NCBI GenBank assembly: GCA_004380135.1
Contig: QXCR01000083.1
Location: forward strand, 62,001-126,000
Reading direction: 5' to 3'
DNA: 64,000 nt
DNA from: Stemphylium vesicarium
Lineage: Eukaryota > Ascomycota > Dothideomycetes > Pleosporales > Pleosporaceae
Each line of letters opens with the position of its first letter. The stretch's first letter is position 1. The notes beneath the pieces are model-generated. The model was not told the origin of the DNA. It saw only the letters and a program-made list of their open reading frames with translations, and made no database searches. Shown here one piece after another: positions 42,988-55,359 of the stretch. The position numbers and the translations under genes are program-made.

Positions 42988-43586
42988 ATGTACTTCCCAA
43001 CCACCACCACCACCGCCGCCTCAGCCCTCTTCACCCTACTCCTCCTCGCCCCTACATCCGCCATCCCAACCTCCCCCCAGATAACCAAACGCCTCGAATC
43101 AATCCCTCTCACAATCTACAGCGGCCCCACGTGTGCCCAATCTATCTACACAACCACCGCCTTCATCCCTACCGACGGAACCTGTTTCAGCCCGTCCCCC
43201 ATCTTCGACTCTAACACGAATTCCTTCCGCATCGAGAGTGTGAATCTGGCAAAGTTGCCCAAGGGGTGTAGCTGTAAGTTTGCTTTATTTTGTTTTACCT
43301 GCTTAGTCACGAGATACCTACATGAGACCTACCTGCTTAGTCACGAGATACCTACATGAGACCTACATGGTGGTAGGTGGTGGGAGTGTGATACTGGTAC
43401 AAGAAGGCTTGATGAAATGAGAATCTTTTGCTAACAGAGAAATGTCTGTGAATAGTGGAAGTATACCAAGACCGCACCTGTTCTGGGGGCAACAAAAAGG
43501 TGTACAGCAAAGTTACCGGCAAGTGCGACACTTTTGGGGCGTATCTGCCTGTGGGTTCGGCTAAGGCTGTGGGAACTTGTCAGTGA
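42988..43586 (+). CDS. Small secreted protein, unknown family
   Basis: Two exons (42988-43273, 43456-43586) give 138 aa. The N-terminus is a signal peptide (ALFTLLLLAPTSAIPTS area) followed by a KR pair that could be a Kex2-type propeptide site (ITKRLES). The mature part has six cysteines (contexts GPTCAQS, DGTCFSP, KGCSLEV, DRTCSGG, GKCDTF, VGTCQ at the C-terminus), an arrangement typical of small disulphide-bonded fungal secreted proteins, including effector candidates. I recognise no named family. The 182-nt intron is long for this window because of an internal tandem duplication. A TATA box and a CT/CA-rich leader suggest strong expression. No lesion is present. Confidence 0.75.
43299..43366 (+). 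repeat. Tandem duplication of 34 bp within an intron
   Basis: Two perfect copies of a 34-bp unit beginning CTGCTTAGTCACGAGATACC lie head to tail in the intron of the small secreted-protein gene. Confidence 0.9.
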
Positions 43587-44077
43587 GCGGGGGGCGAGAT
43601 GGAGAGTTGGGGATGAGAGTGTGTGTGCTGTTTTTGTGGGTTGAGGAGCTTGATGGTTGGGTCGAGTTGAGTTGTGTTGGGTGGCGATCGGGTCCAACAC
43701 TCCGGTGCTGCTGCCATGTTGAAAAAAGAGAACAATAGTGGGTGGTGTGGTGAATTTTCTTTTCATAGGTCAGAAATGATTTCGGATTGACATAGCTTTT
43801 GGCGCGAGTGACGCACTATGTAGGTGAAAGTTGCGTCTGACAATCGCTGTGTGGATTTCCCCTGCCCTCCCACCTCAAGCCGGAACTATCAAGGGTAGCC
43901 CCAACTAACATTTCTCATCTCCAACATCTAGACTGGAAGCCCGCCTATATCCGTTTCACCAAAACGCATCTATATCTAACCGAACTTTACAAAACAGATT
44001 ACAAAGACCTAGCATGAAATGTACAAGATTGACGATAAATTTGATACACTAGAAGCTGCGCCTTGTCCACCTCAACC
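43587..44077. other. Convergent intergenic region
   Basis: This 0.49 kb holds the 3' ends of the secreted-protein gene and of the ArAE transporter gene. No coding sequence is supported. Confidence 0.45.
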
Positions 44078-47000
44078 TCAGTCCATCTTCCTGGACATAC
44101 TCCTTTTAACAAGCGTCTCATCCGACCCCGCTACCCCACTCTCCCTCGTACTAACCACATGAAACGAAAAGTCCAATTCACCCACCAAGCCCTTGACCGC
44201 CTTGAGCAGCCGCTCAACATCCATGTGTATACACCTCGTACTGATACTCATGACCGCGAAAGCCGCATAACCCGGCTCAGCGATATGTTTCAGGCTCAGA
44301 ATCTCCGGATCCACCATCTCGAGCTTCCGGCTTAGTTGCGCACCTGGCGGCGAGTGCATGTATGGCGGGAGGGGCTGCGCGTTTGTGATGGATGAGGAGA
44401 GCATGGCTAGTAAGGAGGTTACTTCGTGTGAGGTTACTTTTGCGTCGCTGATTACGCGGCGGAAATCGTCGAACCATTGGGCTGTGTGCTGGGTATCGTT
44501 GGCGTATTTGCTGTTTTCGGATGAGGACGCGTTTGGATCGGCTGATTGGTGGTTCAATGAGGGGTGGGTGAAGGCTTGGGAGGAGTACCCGAGGAGCGCG
44601 GTGTAGTTGACGATGCTGAAGTCGTGTTAGCAATTATCTTTTGTCTTGGTTCGATTTGCCCTGTTTAAGTAGCTTTTGTGCCTTGGTGTTGGAAAGGAGT
44701 GCTGCTTACTTCTCGACATAACCAATGATCTTTTCGTACTCCTCACGCGGGAACTTTCCTCCTAGTGGGAACTCCCACCTTACGAAACCGGCATGCATTT
44801 TCAGGCCCTGGAGGGTGAGCATTTGCTTCGCAAAGACCTTGTTGCGGGCTTTGACGAGCTGGTAGCCTGGACTGTCTTTGTCGCTTTCTTCGTCGCCGCC
44901 AAGCTCGCCGCGGATGCGACCCATAACCTGCTCGTGCATAATCGAGTAGAGATTTGCAGAGAGATACAATGCGCCACCTAGTTTTTGTCGAAGAGCAGAG
45001 TGTTCGGTAATGGGGTAGGGGAATACTGTCCAGAAGAATGCTACTGCCAGACCGCCAACGACTGTAGCTAGACGATACGGACCCAGTATGTAAATTGCGT
45101 ATGCGGGTTGGCCAGTGGTTGCTGTAGCTGCCTGCTCGCCAATCTTGCGGACTTGGAGTTCGTATCCGATGATCATGGTTATAGTGATAACACTGATAAT
45201 ACCGACAATGACCAAGTCCATGCGCTTAAGTGGAATGTAGAATCCAATTGCGACGAAGAACCAAAGGAAGACGAGTATACCGGGCGTCTTTTGGCCTGGT
45301 ATGTACCAGATTAACCAGGCTACCACCATAGCTACAGCGGTACCCAGAATGCGTAGTATGAATTGGAAAATGGCTTGGCCCGCGGTGGGTGTCATGGAAA
45401 TAGCCACCATGATGAGTGCCCATACTAAGCGCTGCTCAACGAAGAATTGTTGCGTGGGGTGAAGGAAGGCTATTATGGCTATGCTCATCGTGGCACATGC
45501 GGCGCGAAATCCAAAGGCTGACTCAGAGCTCCTGAAGAAGTTTGCGACTCCGCGAATGCAGTTGCCGAATTTCTCCCATGCATTAGCAGGAGGTAGATGC
45601 TCGGGGTCCTTCTTCTCCTTGAAAGCTTCTCCCATATACACGGTAGTGCCATTCCTGTCGGTACCGGCAACCGTCGTTTCGTCCTCTGAGTTGGCGTCCT
45701 GACTTTGGAAAATACTCTTCGCCCACTTTTTGAAGCGTCGAGCACCTGGCCAGATGAGTTTGCTCTTGGTAGTAGCCTGGTCATGCTCATCTGCGAACTT
45801 TACAAACTCAAGCGTCGAGCGGCTTATTGAGTTCAGCAGGAACATGATGTAGAGAACCATGAAGAGCTGACGTTGGTCTCGCTTCCTTGTAGTAACACTG
45901 GGCATGAGCTTCAGGGTTTCTTCATCAATAGCCGAAGGAGATGAGAAATAGTCGTCCCGAAGTTTGATGCCTTTGGTTTCGACCCAGTGGCGAAGGGTGG
46001 GTTCCTTCTTGCTGAAGAAAGCGTCCGATTGTTTCTGTAGATATTCTGCAAAACCAGCATCTCCCGGTTTAACCGAATCTCCCTTAGCCTCCGCATCGTC
46101 TTGGTTCTGGCCCTTTTTCTTCGGTGGCTTTTCCAATTGCAATTTGAAGAGGACGTGGGTAAGCCCGTCATCGAGGGCCTGGAAGATATTGTTGAACGGC
46201 TCGTGAACAAACTTGAACATTTCGTTCCATTCTTTAACCGTTTGCTTGCGAATTGCCTCGTCATGTTCATCTTCCTGTCCGTCCCAGTGGTTGATCTCCG
46301 CACTGCGTTCGAAGAGATCCATGATTGAGGCTAGGCCTAGTACTGGCAGAAGGAGGGATCTTAGTTTTTTGAATATAGATTCCAAGTCGTCAGGCGATAG
46401 TTTTCCGTATGCGATTTCTCGCTTCGCAAAGGGAAGATCCGCGGTAAGTTTCCCATGCAGTTGCTGCAGTGAGCCAGTCATCCTCTTGATAGCCGCGACT
46501 TCTGGCCTTGCTTTCGCCTTTTCTTCCTTCTTTGTCTTGTCTCCTTCCTCTCCTGGCACGTACTTCTGTCCGAACATGTCGCTATCCTCTAAACTGTGGA
46601 TGTAATTTTTGTGCGCACCCAGAGTACCCCTCAGAAGCCCGATGTATCCAGTGAACTCTTTCGCTACGACCTTCCGGCACGAGACAGGGAAAATGAACAA
46701 GCTTACACCTGTCGCAATAGCAAAGCCCGTCAAAAAGGTTTCAAGCAGCCTCTGGACGAAAGATTCGCACTGCGCTACTGTCTGGAAGAGAAACCCATTG
46801 GTTGCCGCGATGTTGACTAGGATCGCATACAAGATCGTCGGAAAGGCCAATTGAGGGAATTTTGCCTTTAGTGCATTGACCACATAGATCTGTGCAAAGA
46901 GCCACACTCCAAGGACCGCGGATTGGGAAGAATTGTAGCGTTGTGGCGGTGCGGAGGGATCGGTTGTATTTTGTCGCGCTTTGACACCAGACCAGACCAT

Positions 47001-47420
47001 GAGCAAAGCAAAGGCTGATCCAATGCATGTAGCAAGTAGGTTCATGATCAAAGTCTGGATGTACTTTGCGCGTGGCATAATACAGAAACTGATGATAGAT
47101 ATGATGGCAGTCAGGTAGCCAAGGGTCGTGTACGTTTGCGCTACGGGGGTCGACTGATACATGGCCAGACAAATAGTTGGTGGTAGGGCTGCTTTGCCCA
47201 TCATCATCAATGTTGGCACGTCAAGGCCGAGTTTGCCCCATGCTGCTTTCAGTTTCGATGGCTTCTTCTCTTTCTTCTCCCCATCTTCTTCCGTACGGGG
47301 CGCATTTTGGCGGTATTCATTAGATTGTTCCTGCTCTTCACTGGATGTCGGCCGTGCTGTCGCGTTAGAATCCGCTTCGTCTCTATCGGCCGCGTTCCGG
47401 CTCGTCGCGGGAGATGTCAT
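44078..47420 (-). CDS. ArAE/FUSC-type membrane transporter (DUF2421)
   Basis: Two exons (47420-44710, 44615-44078; 94-nt intron) give 1,082 aa. After a polar acidic N-terminus there are two bundles of about six membrane helices: one at roughly residues 70-260 (TLGYLTAIISIISFCIMPRA, AFPTILYAILVNIAATNGFL), the other at about 640-810 (FRAACATMSIAIIAFLHPTQ, LVWALIMVAISMTPTAGQAI, IGFYIPLKRMDLVIVGIISV). A large cytosolic region separates them, and a helical domain follows. This matches the fungal 'putative ER transporter, 6TM, N-terminal' plus DUF2421 architecture, related to bacterial aromatic-acid exporters and plant ALMT-like FUSC proteins. Some annotations call such proteins brefeldin A sensitivity-related. 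The substrate is unknown. Confidence 0.88.
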
Positions 47421-47951
47421 TGCGGCGTAAAGTCAACGACGCCACCCAAGTTTGCGCGTGGGTAACAGAGAGGGGAGTGTCGCGTCCAAAGCATTATCAA
47501 CAGAGATGCGCAGTAGGGGTGAATTGTCGGTCAATCCCTATAAAGCCTCCGATGCTCCGCAATCTCGCGCCGACAGATTTCGCATGACCGAGGCGCGTCA
47601 TGCCCTGTACGAGTGACCAAGCTCCATGCCAAGGCGGAATCACAGTTTAGTGCAGATCCATTCGGCCCGCAGATCTCATTGACATCCGTCTGTGCGCGTC
47701 ATATCTGCAGGTTGGACGAAAGTCGGACATTCTGGGCAGCGGTGCCGATTAGTGACCATTGAAACCCTTGTTTCGCACAAGATTCCTAATAAGTTTACTA
47801 CTTACTTTTACATTGTACATTGAGTGCAGGTTTTCTTTGAGATCTTACCGACACTGGCGACTGCCCCGTGTAGTCTGATGGAAGTCCATGGAAATTAGAA
47901 AAAGGTACTATTTGCTGCTATGGAAAACTGAACGTGGTGATATACAGCTTC
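47421..47951. other. Intergenic
   Basis: This 0.53 kb lies between two minus-strand genes: the transporter promoter and the UTP8 terminator. Nothing further is recognised. Confidence 0.45.
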
Positions 47952-50864
47952 TCAAATGACAATGCGCTCAAAGCTGTACTTTGGCACTCTTTTACTGATG
48001 AGCATACCCATCTCCCGCTTGCTTCGTTGCTCCTTCTTTCCACCTTTGCCATTCTTCATCTTTTCCACTCCCTTGTCCGCCTTTGCGCCTAGCGGCAGCA
48101 TAGGTAGATCCTCCTCACCGTTGAGCTTTCCAGTAACGCTAAAAGGCTTACCCCGCATCTCTAGACTCTTGTTGGAAGGCTTGTTCGATGCAGGTACAGT
48201 TGAGGCATATCGCAGGAACTCGGAGAGCAGGCCGCGAATGAAGTGCGCTTCAAAGAAGCCGCTCAGTGCTACGGATGCATCCTTGTTCAGGGACTTCAGC
48301 ATGTCTTCGCCCGTTTCCGAAGCGGAGATTGTGCCGACGGAAGCAAGCCAAGCGCCTGCACCAATAGCATCCAGCGTACTCGAAAGCAAGGATGCGATGA
48401 TAGAAACAGCGTGGTCGTCCGGGTCTTCTCCAGCATTTTCAGCGCCAGCAGCCTCGACATCGACAAAGCCCAGTGGTGATGACCATCCACCATTCTTTAA
48501 TTCAAGGTGCAGGAGACGAATAAGTGATTCAAGATCTCGCCGTGGCAGCACAGACCGAAGCGTGGAACTGATGACAGGTGCTGCGAAGGTGTGTAGTCGA
48601 ATGAGGGCAGGTCGCAATGTGTGGCTGCGGGTCAAGAGACCATGGTCGAGCACTGACAAGGCGTGATCGATTTCGTGCGAGGCTGCCTCGAGCTCCGAAG
48701 CAAAATCGACATCCATCTCCTTTTCTGATGTAGTGGTACCATTTGTCAAGAGCTTTGTCGCTTCATTTTGTTTTGGCTCGTCGTCTATGCTCTGAATGAG
48801 GAGCTTGATGGCCTGGACGACTTCGCCTACTGGAAGGAACTGAGTATGGTTTAATACCGCTGAGAGGATGTGGAGCTCAGAGTCGTAATCGACTAGGGCT
48901 TTGACAATATCGCCATCTGCAATAGTTGGTACCGACTGCAATTGGCCGTTTGTTTCATCAAGTATAGATCGGCGAATAGACTCTTTGGTGAGATGGCCAG
49001 TCTGCAGAAGCCATTGGAAGACGTTGGGTGGGAAAAAGCCGACTCTCAGAACCCCGCGAGATTCTTGCTCAGATTCGTCGGCTTCGGTCCAGTGGAAGAT
49101 CCTGCTTAGAGCATACAGTGCATACTGACGGTATTGTTGTCGTTGATGTCCGGGGATAGCACTGGGCATCTTCCATCTGGGTAATTCATCCTTGGCCGGT
49201 TCATCGTCGAGTTTGTCAACTACCATGGCGTCGTCGTCTGGAAGGCTTGGTCCTCCACCATTCGTCAGTGGCCCGCCAGTTTCCTCATTCTCGTGCTGCT
49301 TCGCGACCTCGGCAGTCTCGAGCTCGATGCCCAGATCTGTGGCAAAGAGCTGCTCAAACTTCGCAATCTTTCCCTTGGCAGCGTACTTGTTCAGTTTCCA
49401 CTTGCGCTCTTGCCATGCCTGGGTATCCTGACCAGGAAAGGTCTTCCGTTCTGACGAGATACCTTTGCCGAGCGCGTCGATAAGCAGAGTACCTTCAGTC
49501 TTTACTCTTTTTCGGGAAGCCACTCCCCCGAACTGCATGCCGAATACCTCGTCTTCACGGACAGCTACCACCAAGCCAATGTCTGCATAGTAGGCCACCA
49601 AGTGGCATGGAGATGCTTCGTGTTCGTTGGTCTCTGGTAGCGCGTGCTTTCTCTTCTTCGAGGGACTGAGGGACTCTGAAGCAGCCGGGCTGGCGCCAAT
49701 GGATTGTAAAGCTTGAAGAGAGTTGTACCTAACGTCGAATACTCTGCAAGTATTTTGTGATGTAGTGAATAGCACATCCTGTCCGGTACGCAAAAATGCA
49801 TCCACACTAGGTGCCGGAAGTACGAACTCAGAGTAGAGTTTTGGAACGGTCCCGGAGAGGTTGTAGGAAAGAAGCGCTCCCTTGGTCAGGACGTGGAGCG
49901 CGCCACTTGAAGGATGCAGAGCAATCTGCATGGAGGGGTGCTGGGCTGCCGATTTTGATGCCGTAGGGAGATCGAGCGCGAGCAGGTGCTTGAGAGGTGA
50001 ATGCTGGGTTGTAGTGAGGTCTGCAGATCTCGGCTGCACCTGCAAGAGAGTGAGAGTTCGCGTTCCATTCGTCTTGCGAACCAGCACACAGAGCACTTGG
50101 ACAAGGTCTAGAAGATCTGTCGTATGGTCTGACGTTGGATCCAAAATTGTCGCAATGTCTTGTCGACTTCGCAGCACTCCTCGCGTAACCGATCTGGCAC
50201 TGGCCAGCGCAACATGTTCGATCACCACTTCAGATTCCCCAGAAGAAATCAGTGGGGTCAAGCTTGCAACCCATCTGACCGTGTCCAGGTCTGCGGAAAG
50301 CGACATGACATCTCCATTGTCAAATGTCGCAAATATATCATGTGTGGCGTCTCCGGAAGAAACACTAGCCGCGACGGGAAGAGAGTCCAGGGAGGAGATG
50401 TGCGCAGGACCAGAAGGCGTATAGGATGTCTTTACGGTTTCCGTGTGGTCTCCCGAAGTCTTGTCGCGGAAACAGACGAGTTGAGGTTTATCGGCAGGCG
50501 ATGAACCGGCAAGGGACGCATATGTGAAGCGGTGGGTTGGACCCTTCGAAAGGCCTTTGCGATAGATGGAGTATGGGGCGGTTGTGAAAGTTGCGCTGGG
50601 CGGCAGCGCATACGAAGTTACGAGTTGGGGATTTTGCAGCTGGAGACGCATGAGTAATTATGGCGCATCGCAACGCAAGGTACATACGCTGTAGAGGGAG
50701 ACTCCTTCGCCATCCACGCCGACTGCGATCTCAGTGCGCTTCCTCTTTTTGATGCCGCTAACGCTGCAAACTCCAGCAGCGTGTACCTGTCCGTTGGTAG
50801 AACTTATCGGCTTGGACAGAGAAGCCAAGGTAAAAGGCGCGCCAATCGGTTGGTCGGACGACAT
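47952..50864 (-). CDS. UTP8: U3 snoRNP/t-UTP component UTP8
   Basis: Two exons (50864-50688, 50639-47952; 48-nt intron, phase 0) give 954 aa. The N-terminus (IGAPFTLASLSKPI...IKKRKRTEIAVGVDGEGVSL) and the continuing repeat-like strands (TFDNGDVMSLSADLDTVRWV, VFDVRYNSLQALQSIG) form the Utp8 beta-propeller region. An acidic disordered segment (about 470-500) and a helical C-terminal half follow, ending in a Lys-rich tail (GKGGKKEQRSKREMG). In yeast Utp8 belongs to the t-UTP/UTP-A complex that couples rDNA transcription to 18S pre-rRNA processing, and it also helps nuclear tRNA export. The filamentous-fungal protein is longer than yeast's. The gene is divergent from ELG1. Confidence 0.72.
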
Positions 50865-51252
50865 GTTGCTTGCCAGACTGCGTAGTCGGATTATTCGAGG
50901 CCTGCGGGAACCTTGGAGCAAAGCGCGTGCTTCAAGAAAAAAGTTGGAGCTCCGGCAGAAAGCAGGCGGTGACGAGCGTGCGGAGTCTTGGCGCGAAATT
51001 GTGGCTGATGCCGCCCAGCGGCAGGGGATTAAAGTGTGGCTTTAGTTGCGTGTCTAGCGCGTCACGTCGCGTGTCCCCAAAGTGCCTTTTGGCCATCATG
51101 CACGACAACGACTGCACACCCTCACTTTACGATATCCACGTGCGCGAGCAGAATTTTGTTATTACCTAATGTTTTCCTAGACCTGATTTATGCCACCAAT
51201 GTTCTGGAAGCCCTCGGAAGTGTAGATGGCCCTTACAGCAGTACAATCTGCA
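50865..51252. promoter_or_regulatory. Bidirectional promoter region, UTP8 / ELG1
   Basis: The two start codons are 388 bp apart in divergent orientation, so the promoters overlap or are shared. No TATA box is evident. Confidence 0.5.
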
Positions 51253-54200
51253 ATGAATCCAGAGGGAAAGAGCGTACATCCATTCTTTTCCAAGCCCCCC
51301 AGTAAGCTGATATATGTACATCTTTCACCAGAAATGCTAACATCGTAAATAGACGGTCAGGTGCCAGATCTCGCACAACCAACCCACGACCTCTCGACAA
51401 ACGATGCCCTCGACGTTTCCGAATCTGCGGATACAACCTCCAAGCCTGGTAAAGGACGCAAGAAGACGGTGACAAAGGGGGATGGGGTAAAACAGAAGAA
51501 GCTCGTGACCCACACAAAAAACCAGGCGTCTCTAGACCGATTCACTCGGCCACCAATACAGGATAATAATGCGACCACCACCGATGACGATAGCATCCGT
51601 ACAGTAGACTCTTTGGACGTAGATCCCAATCATGAACGGAGAAAGAGGCAGAAAACGGTGTCTCCAGAACCATCGTTTGACCCAATGACCTCAACGCAAC
51701 CTCGACCCGTTTCTTCGGATTGGCATCAACAACTACAAGTGGGGGCGAACGGGCAAACGGATACACGATTCAAGACAGAAGCCTCCATGCCTACAGACGT
51801 TCTTATGGCAGATTTATCACAGGGCCCTCTACCACCGTTAGCGGACCACTTCGTCCCATCTACTGCGCCTAGTACGCCACCACTGGCAGTCTGCCCAGGA
51901 CCTCTCAATGCTCTATCTGGAACCCTGCTGGGGGACACGAAAGATACCACGCCGAAGAAACAGATTAAGATCACCAAAAGTGGTAGACTGGTTTCGAGCC
52001 CACCAAAACCGATCGCGGAGCCAACATCTCCAAAGAAAAAAAGAGGCCGGAAGCCCAACAAAGCCAAAGTACTTCCCACAGTGACGGTCATTCGATATGG
52101 AATAGATGCAACGAGTCGGTCCTCCATTGGTCAAAAGATTGACGACATACTCAGTTCGAAAAAACCCTCAACCAAACGGCCGGCGATTCAAAAGAAGGTA
52201 ATATCGAAACCAGTTGCACCGCCTAAATCCACGCATCCATTCTTTGTTGGTAAAGCTCAAAAGGATGCGCCCACAGCCAAAGTGGTCACAGAGCTGCCCC
52301 CAGCAACACCCAGGAGAAGCGCAGTCACCCCTGGAAAGCTACGTGCCGAAACTCGAAGAGATCAATCCCCAGAACCTACCTCTTTCTACAGCAGAGGGTT
52401 ACAAACTAGTCGAGGAAGCAAGCAGTCCGGTCTGATCGAAGCCTCATGGCCGACGGGGGAGAATACGCACGTTCGCAGCACGGGCACAGTGAATGGACCA
52501 CTGCAATTGAGCAATTCCGCCTGTTTGCAGCTAGCGTTGAGACCACGGAAGCTGAAGAACGCCGTTGTGAATGTTCCAGAACATGAAGACATGATCGCAA
52601 GACTTGCACGGGACCTTTCGCAAGACGGTGGCCAAAGAAGCCACCAGTCCACAGCTGAATTTGCTCCCCCTGAAGATGTTCGTTTACCAATACGTCTCCT
52701 CACTACGGGTTCTGAGATACAGGGTAAAGTATATGAACAGCTCTTAGCCAAGTTTCCTTCATCAGCTGCCACTGGGCAGTCATGGCATATTGCAGTCAGG
52801 GATCTTTTTAAAGACATTGAGAGCACTCTTACGCCGTTTGATGAGGGAAAATGCGAGGCTCAATCTTGGACTCAGAAATACGCGCCAACGTCAGCGGCTC
52901 ACGTGCTACAGACGGGCGCTGATGCAGTGGTTCTGAAAGACTGGTTGGAGAGTCTGACAGTCATGGCTGTGAGTGGGGCATCAAAAACCGTTGCTGCAGT
53001 AGATGTCAAGCAACCGCCTCGGAAGAAACGCAAGAAGGCTCTTGATGATTTCATAGTACCAGATGACGAGGAAGAAGAGGAAGAAGACATGATAATGCTG
53101 CCCGGGGCTGAAGGGGGGTCGTACATGCAACCAAGTTCATTCAGGCGTCCGCAGTGGACGCGTGATAAAAATGTTGTACTCATCAGTGGTCCGCATGGTT
53201 GTGGTAAAAGTGCAACCGTCCATGCTGTAGCGAAAGAGATGAACTTTGAGGTTTTCGAGATCCATGCTGGCATGCGTCGCTCAGGAAAAGACATCCAAGA
53301 CAAAGTCGGCGACATGACAGGGAACCATCTCGTAAACCATAAGCGAGACGCAGTGGCGAACCAAGAGGCCGTCGAGGCCGTCGATGACACCAAAGACGAT
53401 CCCGTGGATACGACTCTCGAAAAGGACATCAGCAGCGGTCGGCAAGGGACGATGACCTCCTTCTTTCAGACAAAACCGGGAGCAACAATCACCAAACCTA
53501 AAGTACAGCCAAAAACTGCGCAAATCAAGAAGACAGCACCACCGGCGGCTCAAGCCACGCTTCCTACAGGGCAAACATCACGCACATCACAAAAACAGTC
53601 TTTGATCCTCATCGAAGAGGCTGACATACTGTTTGAAGAAGACCAGCAATTCTGGGCGCAGATCACAAAGATGGCGGCTTTTTCTAAACGACCAATTGTC
53701 ATTACCTGCAACGACGAACGACAAATCCCGATGCATGACTTACCGCTCGCCGCCGTCCTACGACTTCAGCCTCCTCCCGTGGAACTCGCCACCGACTACT
53801 TGCTTGTTCTAGCTGGCCGAGAAGGCCACATTCTTGAGCGACAGGCAGTGAACGAGCTCTACGAATCCAAAGACTGTGATCTCCGAGCTACCATCATGGA
53901 GCTCGATTTCTGGTGTCAAGTGTCCGTTGGCGACAGGAAAGGAGGGTTGGAGTGGATGTATCAGCGATGGCCGCCAGGTCGCGATGTCGATTCGCGTGGT
54001 CAAACGTTGCGAGTCGCCAGCGGAGGCACCTATAAACCCGGAATGGGCTGGCTCTCACACAACGTCTTCTCGACGCGCTCCAACGCCGCTTTTGACACAG
54101 AGGAAGAGCTTCTACAAGAAATCTGGACAGATTGGGGCATCAGCCCCACAGACTGGACCGCTCTATCCGACACCGGCTTTCAGCACATGTTCAGCATGCA

Positions 54201-55359
54201 TGACCCCTCGCCGGGGAGCCGCATGCATGACCTCGAGCATATGGAAGCTTACACCGAATCCCTGAGCGCAGTCGACATCTTTTCCCGCGTCGACCTCCCC
54301 TCATACTCAATCTCGCACACCCAACCCACCGACGCAACGCAACCAGCCATACCAGAAAAGTCGCGCCAAAGCTACACGCTCGCCGCACCCCTCCTCCAAA
54401 TCGACCACGCGACAGACTTCCTCAACCTCTCCTCCTTACTGTCAATACAAGCGCACCTACTCATCCAGCGCACATACCACAACAACAACCCTCTCCTCTC
54501 CCCACCACCGCTCTCAGAAACTGCATACACAACCACTCTCCTGCAACGTTCTCAGGCCAAGAAAACACCCCACTCGCTCTCCCGCCCAGACTTCTCAGTG
54601 GCACTAGACTGCCTCGCCGCTCCACCAGACACATTCCACCCAGAGCGAACCTCATTCGCACTCACACCCTCGTCCTTCGATCGCACCTTCAGTCTCATCA
54701 CGCTGGATCTCGCGCCGTATGTGCGCTGTATCGTTGCGCATGAGATGAGACTTGAAGCGCAGCGGAGTAGAATGTCGGACGTTTTGTACAGCAACTATGG
54801 TGGCGTAGCTGGGGCCGGAGCCGGAGCTGCAGGTGGTGGTGATAGTGGTGGTGATGGTGGCAGTGTAGCAGGAGCAACGAAGCGCATCCGCACGACGAGA
54901 GCGAGTCGCACTGCGCTTGAAGGCGGGGTTAGAGAGACGAAGAGGAGGGAGAGGTGGTTTGATGCCGAGGTTGATTTTGGCGCTGTTATGCGTACGGCGG
55001 GGAGGACGTGGGCTGGGATGGGTTGGGCTGGGGCGGGAGAGTCGGGGGCGGGCGGATCGGCGGAGGCAGAGCCCGAGCAGACAGAGTATGAGAAGGATAC
55101 GTTTGCAAAGGGAGCATGCGTGGTTGGTGGCAGTGCAATGCCTGGGTATGGGCACGTAGGAAGTGCAATGAGAAGCTACCAGGAAGTCGGGTACAGAGTC
55201 CCCGGAAGCAACGACGTACCCAATTGGCAAGGTTTCAACTACCCCAATGGACTAGGACAACCCCCTCGCCATTATGACCACTATCACGACGAGGAAATGC
55301 AGGATGCGGTCAGCCTGGTGGGCTCGGAACGCGATGGCGAGTTCGAGTATGAGGATTGA
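51253..55359 (+). CDS. ELG1: ELG1/ATAD5-type PCNA unloader ATPase
   Basis: A 49-nt first exon (51253-51301), a 51-nt intron and a 4,007-nt second exon give 1,351 aa. The small exon supplies the start MNPEGKSVHPFFSKPP; the long frame alone has no ATG near its beginning. A disordered basic half with a second HPFF motif (about residue 311) leads to WTQKYAPTSAAHVL (RFC-type entry), Walker A GPHGCGKSATVHA (about 629), and an insertion with QGTMTSFF (about 714-721). Walker B-like SLILIEEADILFEED (about 766) and the sensor-like RPIVITCNDE follow. The C-terminal helical domain ends in Gly-rich sequence. Elg1-RFC removes PCNA from DNA after replication and repair and affects telomere length. The gene is intact. 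Confidence 0.9.
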
